From an uncultured Prevotellaceae bacterium (lineage in GTDB: Bacteria > Bacteroidota > Bacteroidia > Bacteroidales > Bacteroidaceae), in the NCBI GenBank assembly GCA_947174945.1, contig CAMWKZ010000025.1:1-38194 (forward strand): DNA of 38,194 bases, written 5' to 3'. The notes beneath the pieces were generated by a model that saw only the letters and a program-made list of their open reading frames with translations, was not told the DNA's origin and ran no database searches. Position 1 is the first letter of the stretch; each line of letters opens with the position of its first letter. Positions 24,038 through 33,852 of this stretch are shown piece by piece. Made by a program: the position numbers and the translations under genes.

Positions 24038-26020
24038 TCACACTTTGTTCTTCTCCTTCAGGATGCCGTGGCGGTAGGCATAGAGCAGCTGGCGCAGGTC
24101 GTCAATCTGGGCACGCAGCTCGACACCCTTGTCGGTGTCGGCCACTAACATTCGGTGCGCCGACAGCTCTACCAACTGCGTGGTCGACTTGATGTCAAGT
24201 CCGCGCTGTATGGCATCGCGAGCGTTCATAAACGGTTCGTGCTGAACTAATTGGAAGCCTCGGCTGTGGTAAACCAGCGTGTAGCCAGCAATGCCCGTCT
24301 CCTTGTGGTATGCCTCGCTGAAACCGCCGTCAATCACCATCAGCTTGCCGTTGGCCTTGATGGGGTTCTCGCCCTTCGAGGCGTGTACGGGCACGTGGCC
24401 GTTGATGATGTGTCGGTTGCGTCCCTGCACGCCGAAGGCATCCAGTATGCGGTCGCACACGGCCTCCGAGTCGCGCAGCTGGAAGTAGTAGCCCTTCTCC
24501 TCCTTGTAGGTGTCCTTGTCGGTCAGGAAGTAGCGCTCAAAGGCTGCCATCTTCGACTTGTCGAACAGGGGAGAGTCTTTGCCGCACCACAGGTACAGGA
24601 AGTAGTCGCGGGCATATTGTCGCAGGGCCGTGTCGGAGTCGCTGGTGAAGGCTGCCCGCACCAGCATCCCGATGTGGTGCATCAGCTCCATGCCGCTATA
24701 CCGCTTGCCGTTGTACAGCTCCACCTCCTTCAGCGAGCCGTCGGCGTTGAGCGGACAGGAGGCATGGAACAGCAGGTTCTGGTTGCATACGTTGTACATA
24801 CAGCCGTGCGACAGCAGCATCTTGATGTGCTTGCGCAGTTTCTCGCTGACGCGGAACGAGTGGTGCAGCCGCTCCATCAGCGTCTGCTCCTCGGGGGTCA
24901 GCTGACAAGGGTTCTTGGGGTCGACGGTGGGGAAATGGCACGATTTCATCGCATACTCGTGCCCGTCGATGGTGCAGACACCGCGCTCGTAGTCTACGCA
25001 GTCCAGCAGACAGCGGTCTTCCATCTGCCACTGCGGACGGCGCTTGAATATCTGTGCCTCGGTCTTAAACTGGATGATGCTGATGGCCTTGTGCATCTGA
25101 GCCGTCAGGCGCAGCGTCTTCTCGTCTAACTCGTTGCCCGTCAGCAGTCTGGGGATGAACTCCTCGCAGGGGTCGTCGCCGTAGGTCTCCATCGCAAAGG
25201 TGGCCAGCGGCACAAGGTTGATGCCGTAGCCCTCCTCGATGGTGGTCAGGTTGGCATAGCGCAGCGACAGGCGCAGCACGTTGCAGATGCACGCGTCGTT
25301 GCCTGCTGCCGCTCCCATCCACAGCATATCGTGGTTGCCCCACTGGATGTCCCACGAATGGTACTGGCGCAGCGTGTCCAAGATGATGTGTGCCCCGGGG
25401 CCACGGTCGAAGATGTCGCCAAGGATGTGCAGCTGGTCGATGGCCAGCCGCTGGATGACGTTGCACAGCGCCACGATGAAGTCGTCGGCACGGCCCGTGG
25501 AGATGATGGTATCGACGATGACCGACACGTAGGCGGCCTTGTCGATGTCGTCGGTGCGCTCGTGCAGCAGTTCCTCAATGATGTAGGCAAACTCCTCGGG
25601 CAGCGACTTGCGCACCTTAGAGCGGGTGTACTTCGATGACACGTCGCGGCACACGCTGACCAGCCGGTGGATGGTGATGTGGTACCAGTCGTCGATGTCG
25701 TCCTCCGAAGCCTTGATAAGCTCCAGCTTCTCCTCGGGGTAGTAGATGAGGGTGCATAGCTCGCGGCGCTCCGTCTCGCGGATGTCGCCCTTGAAGAGCT
25801 CGCTCACCTTGCGTCGGATGTTGCCCGAGGCGTTCTTCAGCACGTGCTGAAACGCTTGGCTCTCACCGTGCAGGTCGGCCAGAAAGTGCTCCGTGCCCTT
25901 GGGCAGGTGCAGGATGGCCTCTAAGTTGATGATTTCCGTCGATGCCGCGGCAATGGTGGGAAACGAGGTGGAGAGCAGTTGCAGGTAGTGCATATCGCGA
26001 TTGATGGCTGTATGGTCCAT
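24038..26020 (-). CDS. fbp: Fructose-1,6-bisphosphatase, class III
   Basis: A 660-residue class III FBPase, the calcineurin-like metallophosphatase type found in Firmicutes and Bacteroidetes, which forms fructose 6-phosphate in gluconeogenesis. Metal-binding motifs: LADLHGE (48-54), GDIFDRGPG (201-209), WGNHDMLWMG (227-236) and INGHVPVHASKGENP near residue 540. Length fits the family. It is packed between the GT4-like gene (3 bp upstream) and folK (4 bp downstream). Confidence 0.96.
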   Translation of the reverse strand: MDHTAINRDMHYLQLLSTSFPTIAAASTEIINLEAILHLPKGTEHFLADLHGESQAFQHVLKNASGNIRRKVSELFKGDIRETERRELCTLIYYPEEKLELIKASEDDIDDWYHITIHRLVSVCRDVSSKYTRSKVRKSLPEEFAYIIEELLHERTDDIDKAAYVSVIVDTIISTGRADDFIVALCNVIQRLAIDQLHILGDIFDRGPGAHIILDTLRQYHSWDIQWGNHDMLWMGAAAGNDACICNVLRLSLRYANLTTIEEGYGINLVPLATFAMETYGDDPCEEFIPRLLTGNELDEKTLRLTAQMHKAISIIQFKTEAQIFKRRPQWQMEDRCLLDCVDYERGVCTIDGHEYAMKSCHFPTVDPKNPCQLTPEEQTLMERLHHSFRVSEKLRKHIKMLLSHGCMYNVCNQNLLFHASCPLNADGSLKEVELYNGKRYSGMELMHHIGMLVRAAFTSDSDTALRQYARDYFLYLWCGKDSPLFDKSKMAAFERYFLTDKDTYKEEKGYYFQLRDSEAVCDRILDAFGVQGRNRHIINGHVPVHASKGENPIKANGKLMVIDGGFSEAYHKETGIAGYTLVYHSRGFQLVQHEPFMNARDAIQRGLDIKSTTQLVELSAHRMLVADTDKGVELRAQIDDLRQLLYAYRHGILKEKNKV

Positions 26021-26023
26021 AGC

Positions 26024-27124
26024 TTATATCTTTAAGTGGTTGATGACTTGGCTCGTCAGGGTGCGCATGGTGCGGTCGTAGAGTGGGGGCACGGGCATGA
26101 AGCCTTCGGTGAAACCAGTGAGTTCGTGCATGACACCCATCAGTCGGCGAGCCAGTTTATAGAGGTTTTGCTCCTCTAACGTATCGGCTAATTCGGCTTC
26201 CTTGCAGCCGTAGTGGCGCAGCTCCTTGTCTAACTCGATAAGGTGCATGATGGTGAGCTGGCGGCGCGATACGAGCTTGCGCAGGTGGCGGAAGGTGGCC
26301 AGCAGGCGGTCGTTCTCCGTGGCAAAGCTGTTGCCGATGACGCTCTCGATGGATTGGGGCGTTTGATAGCCTTCGGGCATAAAATGCTCGATTTGACCGG
26401 CATCCACGTCGGGGGCCTCGTAGCGCAGTACGCTTAGTCCACGCTCAATGGTGTTGCTTATCTGCTCCTGCTTGGCATAGCATAGCAACAGCCGCCACTT
26501 CTCTGCCGTGTCGGGCTGCCCCTGCAGGAGTTCCGTGAGCCAGCGCTGGTCGCCCGTGATGCCGACCTTGATGACTTGGCGCAACAGGCTCCGCAGGTCG
26601 TCGTCCATCAGTGCCAACGGATTGGAATCAAGCACCTTACGATAGAGCTGTGCGTGTTGCGAAGCCATGTCGCGGGGCGTGGTTGTCTGGGTGATAAGGG
26701 CGTTTCTGATGATGACCGTGCGCGGGTTCCATCCCAACTGCCGCATACTTTCCTGCTCCATCTTGCCCTGAATCACCACGGCGTATGCTTGCTGGACGAT
26801 GCGCTTCTGATAGAGCAGCCGCTTGGGCAGCTTCTCGTTCCAGTAGTTTTCGCTGATGACCCACGGCTCCAAATGTCCGTGGGGCGACAGCACTAAACGG
26901 GTGCCCTGACGCAGTGCCTGACGCACGAGCCGACAGGAGGAGTTGCGCCAGCAGCCATGCAGGTGCAGTATGTCGTAGTGAGAGGAGCGCAACCGCTGCA
27001 AGGCATCGGCCTTTTCCGTCGCCTGCTCGTTGCTACACTCTAACCCCGTATGCTCAGTCAGCATGGCCACGTACTGGCTGACCATGCTGTCGGACTGGGG
27101 ATAATAGTGTAATACTCTTATCAT
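26024..27124 (-). CDS. GT4-like glycosyltransferase with an atypical C-terminal half
   Basis: A 366-residue protein whose first about 150 residues look like the N-terminal domain of a GT-B family 4 enzyme: IRVLHYYPQSDSMV, YDILHLHGCW and LVLSPHGHLEPWVI. The second half is helical and charged and lacks the nucleotide-sugar-binding EGFGLPxxE-type motif of GT4 enzymes. It may be a divergent transferase or an inactive homologue. It begins 12 bp after a GT2 gene; the pair probably acts on a surface glycan. Confidence 0.72.
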   Translation of the reverse strand: MIRVLHYYPQSDSMVSQYVAMLTEHTGLECSNEQATEKADALQRLRSSHYDILHLHGCWRNSSCRLVRQALRQGTRLVLSPHGHLEPWVISENYWNEKLPKRLLYQKRIVQQAYAVVIQGKMEQESMRQLGWNPRTVIIRNALITQTTTPRDMASQHAQLYRKVLDSNPLALMDDDLRSLLRQVIKVGITGDQRWLTELLQGQPDTAEKWRLLLCYAKQEQISNTIERGLSVLRYEAPDVDAGQIEHFMPEGYQTPQSIESVIGNSFATENDRLLATFRHLRKLVSRRQLTIMHLIELDKELRHYGCKEAELADTLEEQNLYKLARRLMGVMHELTGFTEGFMPVPPLYDRTMRTLTSQVINHLKI

Positions 27125-27136
27125 TACGCGAGTTGG

Positions 27137-27769
27137 TTAAAACAGATTACTCCATAAAACCTTTAGGCGGAGACTGAGCAGACGGCCACCACGGAACTGG
27201 CGGTCGAACAGGCTGATGGCATCGTGGATGCACTCGCGCCTGACCAGTGCGGCACCATAGATGCCTCGGCGGAACTGGCAGAAACGGCCACGATGGCCTC
27301 GACCCGACCGTCGCTCGGCCTTGCTGATAAGTGGGGCGGCTTCGTCTAACGAGTCAAACGACTGGACGGTGCCTGCCTGATTGTGGTATGCCAGCACCAC
27401 CTCCGACTTGGGGGCAAAGCGGTTGAACAGGTCGTCGGCCCATGCCTCGGTGAGGGGTGGGCGCGTGATGTCGGCCAGCATCAGCCACTGTCCGCGTGAT
27501 GCCTTGGCACCGATGGTCAGTCCGATGCGGAGCCGACTGGGGTTAGGCACTGCCGACGCGGGCAGGAAGGTGGTGTAGAGCTGAGGGTACTCAGCCTTCA
27601 GCCGCTTTAGCACATCGGGCGTGTCGTCGGTCGACGCATCGTCCACTACGATGACTTCATAGTCGACCTCGCCTTGTGGGGTGAGGAATTGCGGCAGGTT
27701 CTGCTCCAGGGCCTCTGCCTGGTCATGCACTGCCATGATGACAGATAACTTCAGTTTGTCAGTTTGCAT
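27137..27769 (-). CDS. Family 2 glycosyltransferase
   Basis: A 210-residue GT-A-type transferase starting KLSVIMAVHDQAEALEQNL, with EVIVVDDASTDDTPDVL for nucleotide binding and GQWLMLADITRPP in the place of the DxD motif, here with only one clear aspartate. The C-terminus is basic and lacks membrane helices. The short length leaves little room for an acceptor domain. It lies 9 bp after lysA and 12 bp before the GT4-like gene. Confidence 0.85.
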   Translation of the reverse strand: MQTDKLKLSVIMAVHDQAEALEQNLPQFLTPQGEVDYEVIVVDDASTDDTPDVLKRLKAEYPQLYTTFLPASAVPNPSRLRIGLTIGAKASRGQWLMLADITRPPLTEAWADDLFNRFAPKSEVVLAYHNQAGTVQSFDSLDEAAPLISKAERRSGRGHRGRFCQFRRGIYGAALVRRECIHDAISLFDRQFRGGRLLSLRLKVLWSNLF

Positions 27770-27778
27770 TCTCTTATG

Positions 27779-28936
27779 TTATATTTCGTCGCTCATATAC
27801 CCCTGCGGCAACTGGCGGCAGTTGTAGTGGGAGGCCATAATCTCGCCGTATGCCCCTGCGGAGCGGATGGCTATGAGGTCGCCTCGGTGTGAGCGGTTCA
27901 GGTCGATTTGCTTGGCAAACACATCGCTCGACTCGCAGATGGGGCCCACCACGTCGTATGTCTCTGCAGGCTCTTCACTGCTGATGTTCTCAATCTTGTG
28001 ATAGGCCTGATAGAGTGCGGGACGGATGAGGTCGGGGAACCCTGCGTCGACAATGCAGAACTTCTTGGTGGCACCCTCCTTAATATATAAGGTACGCGTG
28101 ATGAGCGTGCCGCACTGGCCCACCACGGCGCGACCGGGCTCAAAGTGAAGGGTCTGCCCCGGGCGCAGCTTCAACTTCTTGGCATAGACATCAAAGTAGG
28201 CTTTGAAGTCGGGTATGGGTACACGGTTGGGGTGCTGGTAGTCAATGCCCAGTCCACCGCCCACGTTGATGTTCTCCACGCGGATGTGGTGGCTCTCCAA
28301 CTGTGCCTGCAACTCGTTGATGCGGTTGCAAAGGGCCTCGAAGTCGCCCATATCGAGAATCTGCGAGCCGATGTGGAAGTGCAGACCAACGAAGCGCACG
28401 CCCTGCATCTGGGCTGCCCGCTCGATGACCGTCTCCATGTCGCGCATGGCAATGCCGAACTTGTTCTCTGCCAGCCCCGTGGTGATATGGGCATGGGTGT
28501 GCGCTCCCACGTTGGGATTGATGCGCAAGGCTATGCGGGCTACCTTTCCCTTCTGCAGGGCCAGCTGGTTGATAACCTCCAGCTCGGGAATACTCTCCAC
28601 GTTGAACGTGAAGATGTCGTTATCCAGTCCGAGGTTGATTTCCCAGTCGCTCTTGCCCACGCCAGCGTAGACAATCTTCGACGCAGGGAATCCCGCCTTC
28701 AGGGCGGCCTCAATCTCACCGCCACTCACGCAGTCGGCACCAAAGCCCGCCTCGCGGATGATGCGCAGCACCTTGGGATTGGCGTTGGCCTTGACGGCAT
28801 AGTGTACCACAAAGTTCTCGTGCCGCTGCACTTCAGCATTGATGGCATTTAATGTCTGCCTGAGCAGCTCTACGTCGTAGTAATAGAACGGTGTGCGCAG
28901 CTGCTCCAGTTTCTCGATAGGAAATGTTCCTTTCAT
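27779..28936 (-). CDS. lysA: Diaminopimelate decarboxylase
   Basis: A 385-residue fold-III PLP decarboxylase that turns meso-diaminopimelate into lysine. The PLP lysine is in HYAVKANANP; other marks are GADCVSGGEIE, HFHIGSQI, GGGLGIDY, FEPGRAVVGQ and the active-site CESSDVF near the C-terminus. It follows lysC by 33 bp, forming a lysine pair within the long minus-strand run. Confidence 0.96.
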   Translation of the reverse strand: MKGTFPIEKLEQLRTPFYYYDVELLRQTLNAINAEVQRHENFVVHYAVKANANPKVLRIIREAGFGADCVSGGEIEAALKAGFPASKIVYAGVGKSDWEINLGLDNDIFTFNVESIPELEVINQLALQKGKVARIALRINPNVGAHTHAHITTGLAENKFGIAMRDMETVIERAAQMQGVRFVGLHFHIGSQILDMGDFEALCNRINELQAQLESHHIRVENINVGGGLGIDYQHPNRVPIPDFKAYFDVYAKKLKLRPGQTLHFEPGRAVVGQCGTLITRTLYIKEGATKKFCIVDAGFPDLIRPALYQAYHKIENISSEEPAETYDVVGPICESSDVFAKQIDLNRSHRGDLIAIRSAGAYGEIMASHYNCRQLPQGYMSDEI

Positions 28937-28969
28937 GTTAGTCTTTTGTGTTTGCTTATGTTGTTAGTC

Positions 28970-30292
28970 TTACTTGTTGTTGAACAGGCAGTCGCTCAGT
29001 GACTGTAGGGCACGCTTCTTGTCCTCCTCCTTAATCAGGAACGAGATGTTGTAGTTGGAGCCTCCATACGATATCATGCGCACGGGGATGTTCTTCAGTG
29101 CGTCCATGACCTGGGTCTCGAAGCCGATGTTTGACCAGTCGAGGTCGCCCACGACGCAGATGATGCACATGCCCGTGTCGACGGTAACGGTGCCGTACTT
29201 CTTCAGCTCGTCCACTATCTCGCCCAGATGAGCCGAGTTGTCGATGGACATGGACACGCCAACCTCAGAGGTACACACCATGTCGATGGGTGTCTGGTAC
29301 GACTCGAAGATTTCAAACACCTTGCGCAGGAAGCCCGTTGCCAGCAGCATACGGCTCGACTTGATTTTGATGGCGATGATGTTGTCCTTGGCAGCCACGG
29401 CCTTGATTTTGCCGTACTCCGTCTTGTTCGATATGGTGGTACCCTCGGCGTCAGGCTCCATCGTGTTGAGCAGTCTGACGGGGATACCTGCGTACTTGGC
29501 GGGCTGCACGCACGTGGGGTGCAGAATCTTGGCACCGAAGTAGGCCAGCTCGGCAGCCTCCTCGAAGTGCAGCTGGTGTACGGGGTCGGTCTTGTCAACC
29601 ACGCGAGGGTCGTTGTTGTGCATACCGTCAATGTCAGTCCATATCTGGATTTCCTCTGCGTTCAGTGCCGCACCAATGAGGGATGCCGTGTAGTCAGAGC
29701 CTCCGCGCAGCAGGTTGTCTATCTCGCCATAGGCGTTGCGGCAGATGAAGCCCTGCGTGATGTACACCTGCTGGCCTTCGTTCTGCTGCATGATAGCCGA
29801 CAGCTTCTCCTTGATGTACACGGGGTCGGGCTCCGAGTTCTTGTCGGTGCGCATGAAGTCGAGTGCGCTGAGCAGTGTGGCCTTGATGCCCTGCTCCTTC
29901 ATGTAGTTGACCACCATGTTGGTCGACATCATCTCGCCCTGTGCGACGATGCTCTTCTCCTCGAAGGATGTGAACAGCTCCTTGGTGAACGAGCGCAGGT
30001 AGTTCATCTCCGACTGCAGGAACTCACGCGTCTGTGCCTTCATCTCCTCGGTGGAGTAAAGCTCGTCAACGTGCTTCATGTACTTACGCTCCAGCTGGTT
30101 GATGACCTCGTTGGCCCCGTCGGGGTTCTTCTTGTAGAGGTAGTCGGATATTTCGACCAGCGAGTTCGTGGTGCCCGACATGGCCGAGAGCACGACGAAC
30201 ACGGGTTCGCCCGACTTAGTTACTAACTTGGTTACGTCCTTCATGCGGGCCGGTGTACCTACCGAGGTGCCGCCAAACTTCATTACTTTCAT
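28970..30292 (-). CDS. lysC: Aspartate kinase
   Basis: A 440-residue monofunctional aspartokinase, first step of the aspartate pathway. It has the kinase start MKVMKFGGTSVGTPARM, GGSDYTASLIGAAL and TDIDGMHNNDPRVV, then two ACT-like regulatory repeats from about 310 (MVCTSEVGVSMSIDN; ICVVGDLDWS). Feedback control by lysine or threonine is expected from the family. It lies 56 bp after ftsE with no promoter motif in the gap. Confidence 0.95.
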   Translation of the reverse strand: MKVMKFGGTSVGTPARMKDVTKLVTKSGEPVFVVLSAMSGTTNSLVEISDYLYKKNPDGANEVINQLERKYMKHVDELYSTEEMKAQTREFLQSEMNYLRSFTKELFTSFEEKSIVAQGEMMSTNMVVNYMKEQGIKATLLSALDFMRTDKNSEPDPVYIKEKLSAIMQQNEGQQVYITQGFICRNAYGEIDNLLRGGSDYTASLIGAALNAEEIQIWTDIDGMHNNDPRVVDKTDPVHQLHFEEAAELAYFGAKILHPTCVQPAKYAGIPVRLLNTMEPDAEGTTISNKTEYGKIKAVAAKDNIIAIKIKSSRMLLATGFLRKVFEIFESYQTPIDMVCTSEVGVSMSIDNSAHLGEIVDELKKYGTVTVDTGMCIICVVGDLDWSNIGFETQVMDALKNIPVRMISYGGSNYNISFLIKEEDKKRALQSLSDCLFNNK

Positions 30293-30348
30293 TGTTCTTA
30301 TCTTTGTTTTTGTTTTCTTTTCCGTTTTACTTGCTTACGTTGCCGTGC

Positions 30349-31104
30349 CTACAAGTCCTCGCGAGTGGAGTAGTCAACGCGGCGCACCTCCTCGGCATCG
30401 TCGCCTTCCTGACAGAGGGCTATCTTGTTGTAGTCGTCGGTGATTTCCTCCAGCCGCTGGTCGATGCAGCGGTAGACGATGCCCGGGTACTGCGAGAGCA
30501 GGGGGATGTTGTGGGTGGTCATGACGACAGCCGTGCCCGTGTCGGTAATCTTGCGCAACAGCTGCAGGATGTTCGATGCCGTCTCAGGGTCGAGATTGCC
30601 CGTCGGCTCGTCGGCTATGATGATTTTGGGCTTGTTCAGGATGGCGCGTGCTATGGCTATGCGCTGCTGTTCGCCACCCGACAGCTCGTGCGGGTAGCGT
30701 CCGGCATAGGCTTCCATCTCGACATCCTCCAGCACGTCGGCGATGCGCTCCTCAATGTCGGCCTTCTTCTTCCATCCCGTGGCCTTGAGCACGAAGGCGA
30801 GGTTGTCGTGAACCGTGCGGTCGCTCAGCAGCTGGAAGTCTTGGAAGATGATGCCCATCTGTCGGCGCAGGGCGGGCACGTACTTGCGCTTCAGACCGCG
30901 CAGGTCGTGGTTCAGCACGAAGGCGTTTTCAGCCTCGCTTACGTCCAGCTCGAAGTAGAGCGACTTGAGCAGTGTGGACTTTCCGGCTCCCACACGCCCG
31001 ATGATGTATATGAACTCGCCCTCGTCGACGTGGAAGTCTACGTCTTGCAGCACGAGTATGCCGTCTTTCTGATAGATGTTCGCTTTCTTATAGTCTATTA
31101 GCAT
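30349..31104 (-). CDS. ftsE: FtsE-like cell-division ABC ATPase
   Basis: A 251-residue ABC ATPase with Walker A GRVGAGKST, signature LSGGEQQRIAIARAI, Walker B IIIADEPTGNLDPE and the H-loop TTHN. It resembles FtsE, which with FtsX controls peptidoglycan hydrolases at division. I prefer the ATG giving MLIDYKKANIYQ; an ATG 27 bp upstream at 31131 touches the hisIE stop (TAAATG) and is a real alternative. No ftsX is next to it. Confidence 0.88.
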   Translation of the reverse strand: MLIDYKKANIYQKDGILVLQDVDFHVDEGEFIYIIGRVGAGKSTLLKSLYFELDVSEAENAFVLNHDLRGLKRKYVPALRRQMGIIFQDFQLLSDRTVHDNLAFVLKATGWKKKADIEERIADVLEDVEMEAYAGRYPHELSGGEQQRIAIARAILNKPKIIIADEPTGNLDPETASNILQLLRKITDTGTAVVMTTHNIPLLSQYPGIVYRCIDQRLEEITDDYNKIALCQEGDDAEEVRRVDYSTREDL

Positions 31105-31131
31105 GGGTGTGATTTGCTTGTGGTTTACCAT

Positions 31132-31779
31132 TTATTTCATCGTGCCTGCGGCCTTGGCCTCACGGCGGTGCTTGTCCCAGTTGGGGTCGTGACGCTTCTG
31201 CAGCTCAGCCACCACGTCCTCGATGCGCAGCCCTTTCTCGGTCAGCATGACCAGCAGGTGGTAGAGCAGGTCGGAGGCTTCGTAGACCAGATGGTCGGCG
31301 GTGCCGTTGGTCGCCTCGATGACGGTCTCCAGCGCCTCTTCGCCCACCTTCTGCGCTATCTTGTTGATGCCCTTGCTGAACAGGCTGGTGGTGTACGAGC
31401 CCTCTGGCATTTGCTGCTTGCGCAGGTTGATGAAGTCCTGCAGCTCGGTGAGGAAGAGTAGGGGGCTACTTGTGTTGTCCTCGCCCCAGCAGGTGTCGGT
31501 GCCCGTGTGACAGGTAGGCCCGTCGGGGTTTGCCTCGACAAGCAGGGTGTCGTGGTCGCAGTCCACCTTGATGCTGACCACGTTGAGGTAGTTGCCCGAT
31601 GTCTCGCCCTTGGTCCAGAGCGTCTGCCGCGTGCGGCTCCAGAAGGTGACGTGGCGCGTCTCGACGGTGCGCTGGTAGGCCTCCTCGTTCATGAAGCCCA
31701 GCATGAGTACCTTGCGCGTCACGGCATCTTGTATGATGGCAGGCACGAGGCCGCCCATTTTCTTAAAGTCTATCGTCAT
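31132..31779 (-). CDS. hisIE: Phosphoribosyl-AMP cyclohydrolase / phosphoribosyl-ATP pyrophosphatase
   Basis: A 215-residue fusion doing steps 2 and 3 of histidine synthesis. The HisI half has [25 protein letters not shown] and [10 protein letters not shown] with metal-binding Cys and Asp; the HisE half from about 110 has [18 protein letters not shown]. It overlaps hisF by 4 bp (ATGA), so it is coupled to it. Confidence 0.96.
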   Translation of the reverse strand: MTIDFKKMGGLVPAIIQDAVTRKVLMLGFMNEEAYQRTVETRHVTFWSRTRQTLWTKGETSGNYLNVVSIKVDCDHDTLLVEANPDGPTCHTGTDTCWGEDNTSSPLLFLTELQDFINLRKQQMPEGSYTTSLFSKGINKIAQKVGEEALETVIEATNGTADHLVYEASDLLYHLLVMLTEKGLRIEDVVAELQKRHDPNWDKHRREAKAAGTMK

Positions 31780-32534
31780 AGTCTTACGTTTATTCCTTCG
31801 TTGTTAAGATATTGCTTTAGTTGGGGCACGGGTATTTCGCCGAAGTGGAAGACCGATGCCGCCAGTGCTGCGTCGGCGTGTCCTTGGGTGAACACGTCGC
31901 GGAAGTGCTCTCGGCACCCTGCGCCGCCACTGGCGATGATGGGGATGGAGAGCGTGTCGGAGAGCTGTCGCAGAGCCTCGTTGGCAAAGCCCTGCTTGGT
32001 GCCGTCGTGGTTCATTGACGTGAAGAGGATTTCGCCGGCTCCGCGCTCCTGTGCCTCGCGTGCCCACTCGAACAGGTTGCGGTCGGTGCGCTCGCGCCCG
32101 CCCTTCAGGTAGCAGTGCCATGCGTCGGCATCCTGCCGTGCGTCGATGGCCACGACGCAGACCTGCGAGCCGAAGCGGCTGGCTATCTCGCCAATCAGCT
32201 CGGGACGGCGCAGTGCTGCCGAGTTGATGCTCACCTTGTCGGCTCCGGCGTAGAGCAGCCGCTCGACGTCGCTAAGCTCGTTGATGCCTCCGCCCACGGT
32301 GAAGGGTATGTTGAGCGTCTGTGCCACCTTGGTCACCATGTCGGTGAATGTCTTGCGGCCTTCGAACGAGGCGGTGATGTCGAGGAACACCAGCTCGTCG
32401 GCTCCTTGCTCGGAGTATGCCTTGCCCAGCTCTACGGGGTCGCCCGCCGAGCGCAGATTGACGAAGTTGGTGCCTTTGACGGTCTCGCCGTCCTTGACAT
32501 CCAGACAGGGGATGATGCGTTTTGCCAAGCCCAT
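31776..32534 (-). CDS. hisF: Imidazole glycerol phosphate synthase, cyclase subunit
   Basis: A 252-residue (beta-alpha)8 barrel that uses ammonia from HisH to make imidazole glycerol phosphate and AICAR. Visible are [19 protein letters not shown] with the catalytic Asp, [19 protein letters not shown] and ASGGAG phosphate-binding segments. It follows hisA by 21 bp and overlaps hisIE. Confidence 0.97.
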   Translation of the reverse strand: MGLAKRIIPCLDVKDGETVKGTNFVNLRSAGDPVELGKAYSEQGADELVFLDITASFEGRKTFTDMVTKVAQTLNIPFTVGGGINELSDVERLLYAGADKVSINSAALRRPELIGEIASRFGSQVCVVAIDARQDADAWHCYLKGGRERTDRNLFEWAREAQERGAGEILFTSMNHDGTKQGFANEALRQLSDTLSIPIIASGGAGCREHFRDVFTQGHADAALAASVFHFGEIPVPQLKQYLNNEGINVRL

Positions 32535-32555
32535 GATTGTATGCGGTTTTACGGT

Positions 32556-33269
32556 TTACATGTGGATGAGTTGCTCGAGGTCGATGCGCCCCTCGTAGAT
32601 GGCTTTGCCGAAGACGACGGCGGGTATGCCCGCACGGTCGAGGGCGCGTATGTCGTCGGTGCTGGAAACGCCTCCGCTGGCTATGAGGTGCAGCGAGGGG
32701 TACTGGCGCATGACGCTCTGGTATAGCTCGATGGCGGGGCCCGTGAGTGTGCCGTCCTTGGATATTTCGGTGCAGAGCACGTTGCGCACCCCGGCTTCAA
32801 CGTATCGGCGCAGGAAGGGCAGCAGGTCTTCGGTGGAGTCCTCCTTCCACCCGTTGATGCTGATTTTTCCGTTCCGCACGTCGGCACCCAGTATCAGACG
32901 GTCGGGGCCGTACTCGCTGACCCACCTGAGGAACAGGTCGGGGTGGGTGACGGCCACTGAGCCTACGGTGACGAGCTGTGCTCCGCAGTCGAAGGCGGTG
33001 CGCAGGTCGTCGTCGGTCTTGATGCCTCCGCCGAAGTCGATGGTGAGGTTGGTCTCGGTGGATATGCGGCGCAGCACGTCGACGTTGACGATGTGGCGCG
33101 ACTTGGCACCGTCGAGGTCGACCACGTGCAGGCGCTTGTAGCCTATGCGCTCAAAGTGCTGCGCCATCTGTAAGGGGTCTCCGTAGACGGTCTTCTGGTC
33201 GTAGTCGCCCTTGGTCAGGCGCACGCACTGGCCGTCGATGATGTCTATGGCTGGTATGAGTTGTATCAT
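32556..33269 (-). CDS. hisA: ProFAR isomerase
   Basis: A 237-residue barrel isomerase of step 4. I start at the ATG giving [18 protein letters not shown]; the frame is open far upstream, but that part is out-of-frame hisH sequence. [10 protein letters not shown] carries the catalytic Asp; [11 protein letters not shown] and IASGGVSS bind phosphate. It overlaps hisH by 4 bp (ATGA). Confidence 0.97.
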   Translation of the reverse strand: MIQLIPAIDIIDGQCVRLTKGDYDQKTVYGDPLQMAQHFERIGYKRLHVVDLDGAKSRHIVNVDVLRRISTETNLTIDFGGGIKTDDDLRTAFDCGAQLVTVGSVAVTHPDLFLRWVSEYGPDRLILGADVRNGKISINGWKEDSTEDLLPFLRRYVEAGVRNVLCTEISKDGTLTGPAIELYQSVMRQYPSLHLIASGGVSSTDDIRALDRAGIPAVVFGKAIYEGRIDLEQLIHM

Positions 33270-33847
33270 AGCTCGAGGAATTTCTTGATGATTAGCTCGC
33301 CCGCCTGTCCGCTCTTCTCGGGGTGGAACTGGCAGGCGTAGAAGTTGTCGCGCTGCAGGGCGGCTGAGTAGGGCTGTATGTAGTTGGCCGTGGCTGCCGT
33401 GTCGGCGCACAGTGGCACGTAGTAGCTGTGGACGAAGTAGACGTAGTGGCCCTCGGTCAGGAGCGGCCCACGGGTGTCGTACAGCTGGTTCCACCCCATG
33501 CAGGGCACCTTGTCCTCGTGGCGGGTGGGGGAGAACCGCTTCACCTCGGCGTCGAAGATGCCGATGCAGTCGGTGTCGCCCTCCTCCGAGTGGCGGCACA
33601 ACAGCTGCTGGCCCACGCAGATGCCGAAGACGGGCTGGCGCAGCGAGCGGATGACCTCGTCCAACCGGCGCGCCCTCAGATAGTTCATGGCACTGCGCGC
33701 CTCGCCCTGTCCGGGAAACAGCACACGGTCGGCCCGCTGCAGCTGCTCGGCATCGTCGGTCAGCACGGGCTCCACGCCCAGCCGGCGCAGTGCGTTGACC
33801 ACGCTGTAGATGTTGCCGGCATTGTATTTTACGATGGCTACGTTCAT
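33266..33847 (-). CDS. hisH: Imidazole glycerol phosphate synthase, glutaminase subunit
   Basis: A 193-residue class I glutamine amidotransferase giving ammonia to HisF. The nucleophile lies in FGICVGQQLLC, a slight variant of the common GICLGMQLL; the His-Glu pair is in QFHPEKSG. VKYNAGNIYSVVNAL is the usual start. It follows purU by 5 bp and overlaps hisA by 4 bp. Confidence 0.95.
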   Translation of the reverse strand: MNVAIVKYNAGNIYSVVNALRRLGVEPVLTDDAEQLQRADRVLFPGQGEARSAMNYLRARRLDEVIRSLRQPVFGICVGQQLLCRHSEEGDTDCIGIFDAEVKRFSPTRHEDKVPCMGWNQLYDTRGPLLTEGHYVYFVHSYYVPLCADTAATANYIQPYSAALQRDNFYACQFHPEKSGQAGELIIKKFLEL

Positions 33848-33852
33848 GGCTG

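Noticed and set aside
32556..33599. A 347-codon version of hisA
   Set aside because: The first 110 codons are hisH read in another frame; the true start at 33269 gives the canonical HisA N-terminus and an ATGA overlap.
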